A stretch of DNA of 64,000 nucleotides from Erwinia sp. S63 (GTDB taxonomy: Bacteria; Pseudomonadota; Gammaproteobacteria; Enterobacterales; Enterobacteriaceae). The stretch spans positions 62,001 through 126,000 of the forward strand of contig NZ_JACVUP010000004.1 of NCBI RefSeq assembly GCF_016625195.1, read 5' to 3'. The notes under the pieces were generated by a model. That model was not told the DNA's origin and ran no database searches. It saw nothing but the letters and a program-made list of their open reading frames with translations. A program made the translations under genes and the position numbers. Positions 25,962 to 34,271 of this stretch are shown in pieces (the stretch's first letter is position 1; each line of letters starts with the position of its first letter).

Positions 25962-27386
25962 ATGCGTAAGATAAAACACTTTATCAATGGAGCCTTCTGT
26001 GAGGGTTCTGGCAGTGAGACTTTCGAACTGGTCAGCCCGGTGAGCGGTGAAGTCTATGCATTATCCCCCCTTGCTAATGAAGACGATGTCAACGCGGCCT
26101 ATGCCGCCGCCAAAAGCGCTTTTCAAATCTGGAAAAAGAGTACGCCGAGTGAGCGCCAGCGCGCGTTACTGCATCTGGCGGATGCGGTCGAGCAGAACTG
26201 TGAGCGTATCGTCGATATCCAGAGCGAAGAGACCGGTCAGTTAAAGCACTTTATCCGTCAGGAAGAGATCGCCGGTTCCTGCGATGCGATTCGTTTTTTT
26301 GCCGGTGCCGCCCGTTGTCAGGAAGGCAAGGCCTCGGGTGAATATATGGCGGGCTTTAACTCCACCATTCGCCGCGAGCCGCTGGGTATCGTTGGCCAGG
26401 TCACGCCATGGAACTACCCATTTATGATGGCAGTATGGAAGATCGCCCCCGCGCTGGCAGCGGGAAATACTGTGGTGTTAAAACCCAGTGATACCACACC
26501 ACTCAGCACCTTGCTGCTGGCCGAGTTAGCGGCTCCCTTCTTCCCGCCAGGTGCCATCAATGTGGTGTTGGGTAAAGCCGCGAGTGGCTCGCTGGTGGTG
26601 TCGCATACCGATGCTTCGCTGGTGTCGATCACCGGTTCGGTACGCGCCGGTTTACAGGTGGCGGCATCAGCGGCAGCCAATCTGACCAAAGCCCATCTGG
26701 AGCTGGGCGGTAAAGCACCGGTGATTGTTTTTGGCGATGCTGACGTAGACAAAGCGGTGAAAACCATTTGCGCCGCTGGCTTCTTTAATGCCGGTCAGGA
26801 CTGCACGGCCGCTACGCGTATTCTGGTTGAAGAGGCAATTTATCCCCATTTCCTCGATAAATTAGTCAGCGAAGCGCGCAGTCTGCGTTTTGGTCAGCCT
26901 GATGATACCGACGCTTTTTATGGTGCGCTCAACAGCCAAAATCAGCTGGAACAGGTGAAAGGTTTTATCGCCCGTCTGCCTGCGCACGCGCGTGTTGAAA
27001 CCGGCGGCAAAGCAGGTAACGGGCCTGGCTTCTATTTCGAACCCACCATTATTTCCGGGCTGCAGCAGAAAGATGAGGCTATCCAGCACGAGGTGTTCGG
27101 ACCGGTGATGACGATTCAATCTTTCACGTCTGAAAGTGAAGCGTTATTGATGGCGAATGACGTGGAATACGGTCTGGCGGCCAGCGTCTGGACACGCGAT
27201 CACCGTCGGGCGCAGCTATTTAGCCGTGAACTCGATTTCGGCACGGTCTGGATCAACAACCATATTCCTCTCTGTGCGGAGATGCCGCATGGCGGATTTA
27301 AAAAGTCCGGTTATGGCAAAGACCTTTCTGCGTACTCCTTAGAAGAGTACACCCGCATTAAACATGTCATGAGCGACTTATCTTAA
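25962..27386 (+). CDS. Aldehyde dehydrogenase, probable gamma-aminobutyraldehyde dehydrogenase
   Basis: 474 aa from ATG 25962, preferred to the in-frame ATG at 25941 because AAAGGAG lies 8 nt upstream. NAD(P)-dependent aldehyde dehydrogenase motifs: GQVTPWNYPFMMAVWKIAPALAAGN, SITGSVRAGLQV, catalytic Glu in LELGGKAP near 249 and catalytic Cys in AGQDCTAATRIL near 283. Similar in layout to YdcW/PatD enzymes that oxidise 4-aminobutanal to GABA. Sits upstream of GABA transaminase, consistent with the second step of putrescine breakdown. Confidence 0.88.
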   Translation: MRKIKHFINGAFCEGSGSETFELVSPVSGEVYALSPLANEDDVNAAYAAAKSAFQIWKKSTPSERQRALLHLADAVEQNCERIVDIQSEETGQLKHFIRQEEIAGSCDAIRFFAGAARCQEGKASGEYMAGFNSTIRREPLGIVGQVTPWNYPFMMAVWKIAPALAAGNTVVLKPSDTTPLSTLLLAELAAPFFPPGAINVVLGKAASGSLVVSHTDASLVSITGSVRAGLQVAASAAANLTKAHLELGGKAPVIVFGDADVDKAVKTICAAGFFNAGQDCTAATRILVEEAIYPHFLDKLVSEARSLRFGQPDDTDAFYGALNSQNQLEQVKGFIARLPAHARVETGGKAGNGPGFYFEPTIISGLQQKDEAIQHEVFGPVMTIQSFTSESEALLMANDVEYGLAASVWTRDHRRAQLFSRELDFGTVWINNHIPLCAEMPHGGFKKSGYGKDLSAYSLEEYTRIKHVMSDLS

Positions 27387-27401
27387 CGGTGGAGAATCAA
27401 C

Positions 27402-27860
27402 ATGAAAAAAATCGCAATGGTGGTGGCACTGTTTGTTTCTTCCAGCTGTTTTGCCAGCCAAACACCGCTGGAAGTGGTGAAAGAGTATATGGGCGCATGG
27501 AATCAGCATAATGCCCACCAGGCCGGAACCTACCTGGCAAAAGATGTGACCTATTATGATGCGGCCGTCGGCACCCCGGTTAAAGGCAATAGCGAAGCCG
27601 AGAAGAATGTCATTAAAGCTTTTATTGATGGTGTGCCGGATTTGAAATGGCAGATGATCGGTAAGCCTGTGTATAACCATGACATTGTGGCTTTCGAATG
27701 GGTGTTCTCGGGCGTCAACAGTGGTGAATGGGCGGGCAGCCCGGCAACCAATAAACCAATTAAATTCCACGGTGTTTCTTACATTAAAGTGAACGAGGGA
27801 AAAATCACCTATCAAGGTGATTATTACGACTCGAAGAAACTCGACGAACAATTAAAGTAA
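27402..27860 (+). CDS. Secreted NTF2/SnoaL-like small protein
   Basis: 152 aa with an N-terminal signal peptide (MKKIAMVVALFVSSSCFA, cleavage likely after A). The mature part has the SnoaL/NTF2-like cone pattern: VVKEYMGAWNQHNAHQAGTYLAKDVTYYDAAVG, FIDGVPDLKWQMIGKP and KPIKFHGVSYIKVNEGKITYQGDYYD. Located 15 bp after the aldehyde dehydrogenase and 72 bp before the transaminase, so it is in the operon although exported to the periplasm. Such folds bind small ligands or act as cyclases; the role here is unknown. Confidence 0.82.
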   Translation: MKKIAMVVALFVSSSCFASQTPLEVVKEYMGAWNQHNAHQAGTYLAKDVTYYDAAVGTPVKGNSEAEKNVIKAFIDGVPDLKWQMIGKPVYNHDIVAFEWVFSGVNSGEWAGSPATNKPIKFHGVSYIKVNEGKITYQGDYYDSKKLDEQLK

Positions 27861-27932
27861 TTATTAATAAATTGTATTCATGCCTGAATATTCACGGCAG
27901 GCATCGTATCGCTTGAAGAGAAGGTTTGAACA

Positions 27933-29204
27933 ATGAAAAACTCTGATTTCAATCAGCGTCGTCAGCGTGCTACACCGCGCGGCGTGGGCGTAATGTGCGA
28001 TTTCTATGCACAGCAGGCGGATAATGCCACCATTACCGATGTTGAAGGCGTGGAATATATCGATTTCGCCGCCGGGATTGCCGTACTGAACACCGGACAT
28101 CGTCACGCCAAAGTGGTGGAGGCGATTGAGAAACAGTTGGCACAGTTTACCCATACCGCCTATCAAATTGTCCCTTACGAGAGTTATGTCGGGCTGGCTG
28201 AAAAAATCAATGAGCTGACCCCGATTGAAGGCGAGACCAAAACCGCCTTCTTTACCACCGGCGCAGAAGCGGTGGAAAACGCCATCAAAATTGCCCGTTG
28301 TCACACCGGACGCCCTGGCGTTATCGCTTTCGGTGGCGGCTTCCATGGCCGTACCTACATGACCATGGCGCTGACCGGAAAGGTTAAGCCGTATAAAATC
28401 GGTTTTGGTCCATTCCCCGGTTCGGTGTTCCATGCCGTTTATCCTTCAGAAGCACGCGGTATCAGCGTTCAGGACAGCATTCGCTCGTTAGAGTCGCTGT
28501 TCCAGTGCGATATCGATTCACAGCAGGTTGCCGCAATAATCTTCGAACCGGTGCAGGGTGAGGGCGGTTTCAACGTTGCGCCTGCCGAATTTGTCGAGGC
28601 GCTGCGTGACATCTGCGATCGGCACGGCATTGTTTTGATCGCCGATGAAGTGCAAAGCGGTTTTGCCCGTACCGGCAAACTGTTTGCCATGCAGCATTAT
28701 CATCATCAGGCCGATCTGATGACCATGGCGAAAAGCCTGGCGGGCGGGATGCCGCTCTCCGCCGTGGCGGGTAAGGCTGCCATTATGGATAGCCCGCTGC
28801 CGGGTGGTCTGGGTGGGACTTATGCAGGTAATCCTCTCTCCATCGCCGCCGCCCATGCAGTGATTGATGCCATCAGTGAAGAAAAACTGTGTGAACGAGC
28901 GGATCAACTGGGAGCCAAACTGCGTTCGGTGCTGGAGAGTGCCGTAGAAACTTGCCCGGCATTAAGTGATGTGCGTGGTGTGGGTTCGATGATTGCCGCC
29001 GAATTCAGCGATCCCGCCACTGGTGCACCTTCTGCTGTGGCGGCTCAGGCCGTGCAAAAACAGGCGCTGGCACAAGGCTTACTGTTGCTGACCTGCGGAC
29101 CGCATGGCAACGTGATCCGTTTCCTCTATCCGCTCACTATCCCTGATGCACAGTTCGATAAAGCGCTGACGATTGTGAAAGAGGTATTACAGGCTGCGGT
29201 TTAA
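27933..29204 (+). CDS. gabT: 4-aminobutyrate aminotransferase
   Basis: 423 aa, class III PLP transaminase. Motifs: TGAEAVENAIKIAR, FGGGFHGRTYMTMALTGK, IIFEPVQGEGGFNVAPAEF, IADEVQSGFARTGK and the PLP lysine in MTMAKSLAGGMPLSAVAG. The overall pattern matches GabT/PuuE, converting GABA and 2-oxoglutarate to succinate semialdehyde and glutamate. It ends the amine operon; a succinate semialdehyde dehydrogenase is not in the window. The start ATG is preceded by GAGAAGG. Confidence 0.92.
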   Translation: MKNSDFNQRRQRATPRGVGVMCDFYAQQADNATITDVEGVEYIDFAAGIAVLNTGHRHAKVVEAIEKQLAQFTHTAYQIVPYESYVGLAEKINELTPIEGETKTAFFTTGAEAVENAIKIARCHTGRPGVIAFGGGFHGRTYMTMALTGKVKPYKIGFGPFPGSVFHAVYPSEARGISVQDSIRSLESLFQCDIDSQQVAAIIFEPVQGEGGFNVAPAEFVEALRDICDRHGIVLIADEVQSGFARTGKLFAMQHYHHQADLMTMAKSLAGGMPLSAVAGKAAIMDSPLPGGLGGTYAGNPLSIAAAHAVIDAISEEKLCERADQLGAKLRSVLESAVETCPALSDVRGVGSMIAAEFSDPATGAPSAVAAQAVQKQALAQGLLLLTCGPHGNVIRFLYPLTIPDAQFDKALTIVKEVLQAAV

Positions 29205-29250
29205 GCACAGCGGTTTGAGGTCGGTGTCCAAAACGGCTGAATCATGCACG

Positions 29251-29275
29251 AAAAAAAGCCCGCCATTGGCGGGCT
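29251..29275 (-). terminator. Terminator of the metal-chelate ABC operon
   Basis: Stem AGCCCGCC/GGCGGGCT (29257-29264 and 29268-29275) with 3-nt loop. On the minus strand it is followed by seven T residues, an intrinsic terminator for the leftward ABC transporter operon. On the plus strand it has only TTGATA, so stopping the transaminase transcript is weaker. Confidence 0.85.
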
Positions 29276-29423
29276 TGATAGCAGCGGCTATCGAATAATC
29301 TCGTAGGTGACGCGCGTGTATGTACTGCAACCACGATTGTGGCAGTCCATTATTGCAGGGATATTTTGTTACTGAACATACCGTTTCCTGATGGCTGTAT
29401 AGCAGTGGGCTTCAGGCGCTGAC

Positions 29424-30179
29424 TCATACGTACTGAATATTGAGCGCCCCCTGTGCTGATGTGGTGATCTGCGCCTGAACCCGCCACGTTGTGTGTATGC
29501 GTTCGGGTGTGAGTACTGCTTTAGGCTTACCCGTCGAAACCACACGGCCCTGCTCGAGTACCACAAGGTGTTGGCAATATTTTGCCGCCAGATTCAGGTC
29601 GTGAAGTGCAATCACCACCGTCACTGGCAGCGAAGAGATAAGACGCATCAATTCAAGCTGGAATTGGATGTCGAGGTGATTGACGGGCTCATCCAGCAGC
29701 AAAACATCCGGTTTTTGCGCCAGTGCGCGGGCGATTTGGCAACGCTGGCGCTCACCGCCGGATAATCGTTGCCAGCAGCGGTCGACCAAATTTTCCAGTT
29801 GCATTAACGCCACCGCCTCGTCAACGGCGCTGGCATCCTCTGCCGTCCAGAACTGGAATGCGCCACGATGAGGTGTGCGCCCGAGACGAATAATGTCAAT
29901 CACCGTGAGTTCATCATCGGCCTCGGCGTGTTGCGGGACAAAGGCCAGTTTGCGCGCCAGCTGATTGCGCGAAAGTTGGTTCAACCTTACTTCTCCGAGC
30001 GTTATCTTCGCGCCCGAATCAGGCATTAGCCCAGCCAGCGCACGCAGTAGCGTTGATTTTCCTGAACCGTTGGGCCCAAGCAAACCTACGGTTGCAGACT
30101 GAGCTGCGTCGAAGGAGACCGTGGTGAGGATGCGACGCGCTTGAAGTTGGACGCTGAGGTCACTGACCGATATCGTCAT
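29424..30179 (-). CDS. Metal-chelate ABC transporter ATP-binding protein (FecE/BtuD type)
   Basis: 251 aa. Walker A GPNGSGKSTLLRAL near residue 34, Q-loop FVPQHAEADDELTVIDIIRLGRTPHRG, signature LSGGERQRCQIARAL and Walker B DVLLLDEPVNHLDIQFQLEL with the switch His in VVIALHDLNLAAKYC. Third gene of the leftward transporter operon, starting 3 bp after the permease stop. Energises import of iron-siderophore, cobalamin, haem or another metal complex. Confidence 0.92.
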   Translation of the reverse strand: MTISVSDLSVQLQARRILTTVSFDAAQSATVGLLGPNGSGKSTLLRALAGLMPDSGAKITLGEVRLNQLSRNQLARKLAFVPQHAEADDELTVIDIIRLGRTPHRGAFQFWTAEDASAVDEAVALMQLENLVDRCWQRLSGGERQRCQIARALAQKPDVLLLDEPVNHLDIQFQLELMRLISSLPVTVVIALHDLNLAAKYCQHLVVLEQGRVVSTGKPKAVLTPERIHTTWRVQAQITTSAQGALNIQYV

Positions 30180-30182
30180 CGT

Positions 30183-31205
30183 TTAGTTGCCCTTTCGTTG
30201 ATAGAGAAGGAAGGCAAAAGCAGGGGCGCCCACCAATGCAGTCACCACGCCAATGGGTAAAACCTGATGTGCGATCAACGTTCTCGATATCAAGTCGGCA
30301 AGGATCATGAAATGGCAGCCCGACAGGAATGTCACGGGAAGGGTGATAAGGTGTCGCTGTCCAACCAGCATACGGGTCACGTGCGGGATGACCAATCCGA
30401 CAAATCCCACCGCCCCAATTGAGCTGACAATCACCGCCGTGATGAATGCCGTAATCAACAGCAACACCACCCGCACTTTCACAATCGGAGTACCTAACGT
30501 TACCGAGACATCGACACCAAATGAAAACGTATCCAGCGTGCGTGCATAGCACATGATCACCCCAAATCCGCTGACGATGACGATGGCGCACAGAACGGCA
30601 TCTGGCCAGCGAACACCGCTTAAACTGCCTAAGAGCCAAAACATCACACCGCGCGATTGCTCCGCATTGGCTGATGTACTGACGATGTAAGACGTGAGCG
30701 CATTGAACAGCTGTGTTCCGGCAATACCTGCCAAAATGATGCGCCCGGTGTTTTCCCCCATCCCTCTTGAGAGCAAAATAATCAAGCCAAACGCCAGGCA
30801 AGCGCCGGCAAAGGCACCACTGCCAACCGTCAACACGCCGCTGCCAATACCCAGCAGCATCACCATTACGGCCCCGGTGGAAGCACCCGCAGAGATACCC
30901 AACAGATAGGGTTCCGCCAGCGGGTTTCTTAACAACGATTGCAACACCAGACCGCAAAGGGCTAAGCCACCTCCGCTGCATGCCGCCATAAACGCCCGGC
31001 TCATCCGATATTGCCAGACGATGCCAGCCTCAACGGGAGGGAGATCATAATGCGTCAAGCCCACCCCGTTGGTGATCGCCTGGAAAGTGGCGCTCAATGA
31101 AATGGACATATCGCCAATGCTGGATGAGAAGATCATCATCACGGGCAGGCTGATAAGGCCCGTGATGAAAATGAAGCCGATCTTAAATGGGTAAGCCCGA
31201 TTCAT
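30183..31205 (-). CDS. FecCD-family ABC permease
   Basis: 340 aa from ATG 31203-31205, 1 bp after the binding-protein stop; an upstream in-frame start would overlap that gene. About 9-10 membrane segments with family motifs: PPVEAGIVWQYRMSRAFMAACSGGGLALCGLVLQSLLRNPLAEPYLLGISAGAS and SSIGAVGFVGLVIPHVTRMLVGQRHLITLPV. This is the permease class for siderophores, B12 and haem. A single permease gene implies a homodimeric channel. Confidence 0.92.
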   Translation of the reverse strand: MNRAYPFKIGFIFITGLISLPVMMIFSSSIGDMSISLSATFQAITNGVGLTHYDLPPVEAGIVWQYRMSRAFMAACSGGGLALCGLVLQSLLRNPLAEPYLLGISAGASTGAVMVMLLGIGSGVLTVGSGAFAGACLAFGLIILLSRGMGENTGRIILAGIAGTQLFNALTSYIVSTSANAEQSRGVMFWLLGSLSGVRWPDAVLCAIVIVSGFGVIMCYARTLDTFSFGVDVSVTLGTPIVKVRVVLLLITAFITAVIVSSIGAVGFVGLVIPHVTRMLVGQRHLITLPVTFLSGCHFMILADLISRTLIAHQVLPIGVVTALVGAPAFAFLLYQRKGN

Positions 31206-31206
31206 A

Positions 31207-32214
31207 CTATTTAAACGCGGCAATCTGCTGACCGATCAGCTCAACAGCATCGACATTGCGCAGGGATGGATTGAGTGACATCGCAGGCACGACCACGATA
31301 TGACCCTGTTTGACCGCACTCATTTCTCGTGTAACGGGATCGCTGGTGAGGAATGCCTGTTTTATGGCGACATCATCGGCTGGATACAGCCTTCTCTCCA
31401 TGCTAGCGATGACGATGATGTCGGGCTGAGACTGTGCGATATGTTCCCAACTCACGGCGGGCCATTCATCGGAGGAATCAATGATATTTTTGAGGCCTAG
31501 AGTCTGATTGATCCAGCCCGGCGCACCATCACTGCCTGCGATCCACGGATCGCCTTTAAGGCGTGTGCTTGAGAACCAATACACCACCTTAAGGGGTTTG
31601 CTGGTGTGAAGCGCCGCCTGTTGTTGTGCATGAGCGATTCGTGCAGACAACGTCTTCTTTAATGCCTCGCCACGCTCAGTCACATCGAAGATGTTGGCAA
31701 GCGCGGTGATTTCATCATAAATCACGTCAATCGAGTAAGGTTTCACGCGCGCACCGTCGCCGTTTGAAGTGGCGGTGACCGATTTGCCCTGACAATCAGC
31801 AGGTGAAATCCAGGTTTTGATGCCAAGTTGTTCGAATTGATCGCGAGTGGCGACTTCACCCTGAGGCCCGACATGCCAGCTGTACTGCGCCAAAACCAAA
31901 TCAGGTTTTTGCGCGACTACTGCTTCAAACCCCGGTGAGTTGTCCGCAAGGCGCTTAAGACCACTGCCAGCCTGTGCTAATTCAGGGGGGAGAGGGCCGA
32001 ACCAGACGGCGGTTCCCGCGATTTTACTCCCCAGGCCAAGTGCCAGAAGGAGTTCAGTTTCATGCTGACCAATGGTCACCACGCGTGCAGGTGGTCGTGA
32101 AAAGGTTTCCGTTTTACCGCAGTTTTCAATGTTGAGTGGAAAGGTGGAAGCCAGTGCGGCTGAACTGCTGAATACCATTATGAGTGCTAAAAGGCGGGTC
32201 GAAAAAGTGTGCAT
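31207..32214 (-). CDS. Periplasmic metal-chelate binding protein (FecB/BtuF type)
   Basis: 335 aa from the ATG at 32212-32214, which gives a normal signal peptide (MHTFSTRLLALIMVFSSSAALA). A longer start at 32253 would make the palindrome at 32235-32255 coding, so the inner start is preferred. TroA-like fold: RVVTIGQHETELLLALGLGSKIAGTAVW, AVVAQKPDLVLAQY and WEHIAQSQPDIIVIASMERR. Has the CGKTETFSRPP opening. Ligand unknown; the Zur-box-like site ahead makes a zinc-related complex a possibility besides iron. Confidence 0.88.
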   Translation of the reverse strand: MHTFSTRLLALIMVFSSSAALASTFPLNIENCGKTETFSRPPARVVTIGQHETELLLALGLGSKIAGTAVWFGPLPPELAQAGSGLKRLADNSPGFEAVVAQKPDLVLAQYSWHVGPQGEVATRDQFEQLGIKTWISPADCQGKSVTATSNGDGARVKPYSIDVIYDEITALANIFDVTERGEALKKTLSARIAHAQQQAALHTSKPLKVVYWFSSTRLKGDPWIAGSDGAPGWINQTLGLKNIIDSSDEWPAVSWEHIAQSQPDIIVIASMERRLYPADDVAIKQAFLTSDPVTREMSAVKQGHIVVVPAMSLNPSLRNVDAVELIGQQIAAFK

Positions 32215-32234
32215 GATTAACCGATTACGTAGTG

Positions 32235-32255
32235 TTATGTTATAACGTAACATAA
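32235..32255. promoter_or_regulatory. Zur-box-like palindrome upstream of ABC transporter
   Basis: TTATGTTA (32235-32242), spacer TAACG, TAACATAA (32248-32255). The inner 17 bp ATGTTATAACGTAACAT matches the enterobacterial Zur pattern ATGTTATA-N-TATAACAT at 14 of 16 defined positions. It sits 20 bp upstream of the binding-protein ATG, a repressing position. It does not resemble the Fur pattern. Confidence 0.65.
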
Positions 32256-32329
32256 TGGCAAGTCTGATGTATTCATGTCAATTGATTCTGATACCCATTG
32301 TTAGTGTCAAGTGTTAAGGCTGTTGAAGC

Positions 32330-32349
32330 GAAGTCCGTGGCCGGACTTC
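32330..32349. terminator. Hairpin downstream of PanE-like gene
   Basis: GAAGTCCG (32330-32337), loop TGGC, CGGACTTC (32342-32349), immediately after the PanE-like gene stop on the minus strand. No clear T-run, so only a probable terminator. Confidence 0.45.
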
Positions 32350-32358
32350 ACACTTATC

Positions 32359-33249
32359 TTAACCCGGACCATCACTCCCTGCCGCCAGCAGAGGCACCAC
32401 CACATCACTGATCGGTGTCGCGATGCCTTGTGCTTTTCCGCGTTGCTGCACCACGCCATTGCGGATGTCCCATTCAAGGGTGCGATTAGCCTGACGATCC
32501 GCCAGGATCGAGGTGCCTAAATCTGCCGGGGCGCGATGGAAGCCAGCCATAATTTCCTGCGGCACGTTGTCGCTCAGATTGGCGCCTTCAGCTCGCGCCA
32601 CAGTTAGACACTCCCGCAGATAGGCCAGACCCAGCTCGGTGATATCTTCGCGCTGAAACATCCCGGCGCGGCGATTGGCGAGCACCATTAAACCGGCGAC
32701 GGCGTTTTGCAACAGTTTGCGCCAGGCAATGGTGAGGAAATCTGCCTCCAATTCGACCGCACAGCGCGAGTCTTGCAGTGCTTGCACAATACGCTGTGCT
32801 GGCGCGACGTCAGGCACCGTCAGGCGCGGCTTCGCGCGTAACCACACCGAGGCATCAGGCTCGCGCTGAGCCGGGAACCACACCACAGAGGGCAGTACCG
32901 TTGCGCCATTGACTAACGGAGACAGCTGTTCAACTTGCTCAACGCCATTTTGCAGCGCGCACACCACCGTATTCTCATCGCATAACACCGCCAGCCAGGG
33001 AGCAATTTCCGCCACCTGCGTGGTTTTGACCGCCACAAACACCAAATCAAAGGGGGTGGCGATCACCTCAGGATTGCTCAGCACCGGGCCAGGCACCACA
33101 ACCTCACCGTCTTCGTGGCGCAGCAGCAATTGTGTATGTGCCGTACGTCCGCACAGTGTTGGCGTGCGATTCACTTCATGCAGCGCGGCAGCCACAGTGG
33201 TGCCGATGGCGCCGGGTCCGACAAGGGCGATGGTTGGAAACTCAGACAT
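32359..33249 (-). CDS. 2-dehydropantoate 2-reductase-like oxidoreductase (PanE/ApbA family)
   Basis: 296 aa from ATG 33247-33249; the longer open frame upstream has no start signal and no homologous pattern. N-terminal NADP-binding motif TIALVGPGAIGTTVAAALHEVNRTPTLCGR, DLVFVAVKTTQVAEIAPWL, NGVEQVEQLSPLV and the ApbA C-terminal domain with the conserved Lys segment AWRKLLQNAVAGLMVLANR. Divergent from the YheO/DauR-type regulator. Many PanE-like paralogues are not in pantothenate synthesis; here the substrate is probably another 2-keto acid (inference). Confidence 0.85.
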   Translation of the reverse strand: MSEFPTIALVGPGAIGTTVAAALHEVNRTPTLCGRTAHTQLLLRHEDGEVVVPGPVLSNPEVIATPFDLVFVAVKTTQVAEIAPWLAVLCDENTVVCALQNGVEQVEQLSPLVNGATVLPSVVWFPAQREPDASVWLRAKPRLTVPDVAPAQRIVQALQDSRCAVELEADFLTIAWRKLLQNAVAGLMVLANRRAGMFQREDITELGLAYLRECLTVARAEGANLSDNVPQEIMAGFHRAPADLGTSILADRQANRTLEWDIRNGVVQQRGKAQGIATPISDVVVPLLAAGSDGPG

Positions 33250-33569
33250 GCAGCTATTCTCCTGTTTATCCAGTGCTGCCCTCAGGGTCAGCGAAAACTC
33301 ACTATTACAGCCTGGCATTGTGACTGAATGATGTGCGTGCCAAAAACAAATATGTCCTGACTGTGCGGGAAACTCATAAAGCGCGTGGAGAATGCTTGGC
33401 CATATTACGGCTACGCATGTCACGTGAAATCAGGAGTTCAACGATATTCATTTGCGCGGGCATGGCGGATTGAACCTGAAGAAGGACGGCGACACATAAT
33501 CAACAAAAAGTTGATAAGTGATATCCATAATGCTATTTTTCTACAAAATGTTGAATTTATGGTGCGCAG
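33250..33569. other. Divergent intergenic region
   Basis: 320 bp between the PanE-like gene and the YheO/DauR-type regulator. No ORF with a credible ribosome site and no strong symmetry was seen. It should contain both divergent promoters. Confidence 0.4.
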
Positions 33570-34271
33570 ATGTCTTCAATAACCGACGAGCAATATGTCG
33601 CCGACTTAATGCGCATGCTGGCTGGCGCAGTACAGGTCATCGGCAGTGTGATCCAGCGTAATGCTGAAGTCGTGCTGCACGACCTGCGTCAGCCAGAATA
33701 TTCGATTGCTGAGATCGTGAATGCGGAAGTGACGGGACGTAAACGGGGTGATTCCGTTTTAGCTGGATTACGCACCGACCGGGCATTTATCAGTGCGATG
33801 GAGCGCAAAGATGAAGCCATTTCCCTGTTGCTGGACTATCCCACTTTTACTCGCGAGGGCAAGCCGCTTCGCAGTAGCACTGCTATCTATCGCGATCGCC
33901 ACGGCGTGCCCTTTGCCGCACTCTGTATCAACGTCGATAACGCAGAGATTGAGCAGGCACTGCGGGTGCTGCAATCCATGACTGCGATGTGCCCACCTGA
34001 TGTGCAGATCGCTGCAGCCGAACCGGCAGCGGAAACCCAGCATGAGACTATCGAAGATCTGATGAGCGATATCATCAATACCACCTCCGCACAGCATCCC
34101 GGAAACAATCGCAATGACACCAAGCGGGCCAATCTGCTCGCGGTGAAGCATATGCAGGAGAAAGGGCTGTTTCTGATTAAAGGTGGAGTTGAGAAAGCCG
34201 CTGCGGCGCTCGGCGTGACGCGTTACACCATCTACAACTATCTGGATGAAATCAAAAATGAAAACAGCTGA
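33570..34271 (+). CDS. YheO/DauR-type transcriptional regulator (PAS-like + HTH)
   Basis: 233 aa. N-terminal YheO/PAS-like sensor: YVADLMRMLAGAVQVIGSVIQRNAEVVLHDLRQPEYSIAEIVNAEVTGRKRGDS..., LRSSTAIYRDRHGVPFAALCINVDN. C-terminal HTH: LLAVKHMQEKGLFLIKGGVEKAAAALGVTRYTIYNYLDEI. Relatives such as DauR control D-amino acid catabolism. It overlaps the serine-dehydratase-like gene by about 14 nt, so regulator and enzyme are coexpressed; an amino acid is a likely effector. Confidence 0.87.
   Translation: MSSITDEQYVADLMRMLAGAVQVIGSVIQRNAEVVLHDLRQPEYSIAEIVNAEVTGRKRGDSVLAGLRTDRAFISAMERKDEAISLLLDYPTFTREGKPLRSSTAIYRDRHGVPFAALCINVDNAEIEQALRVLQSMTAMCPPDVQIAAAEPAAETQHETIEDLMSDIINTTSAQHPGNNRNDTKRANLLAVKHMQEKGLFLIKGGVEKAAAALGVTRYTIYNYLDEIKNENS

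Noticed and set aside
30160-30981. Second long leftward frame across the FecCD permease
   Set aside because: Out of frame with the permease, Cys/Arg-rich low-plausibility translation; a shadow of the real gene.
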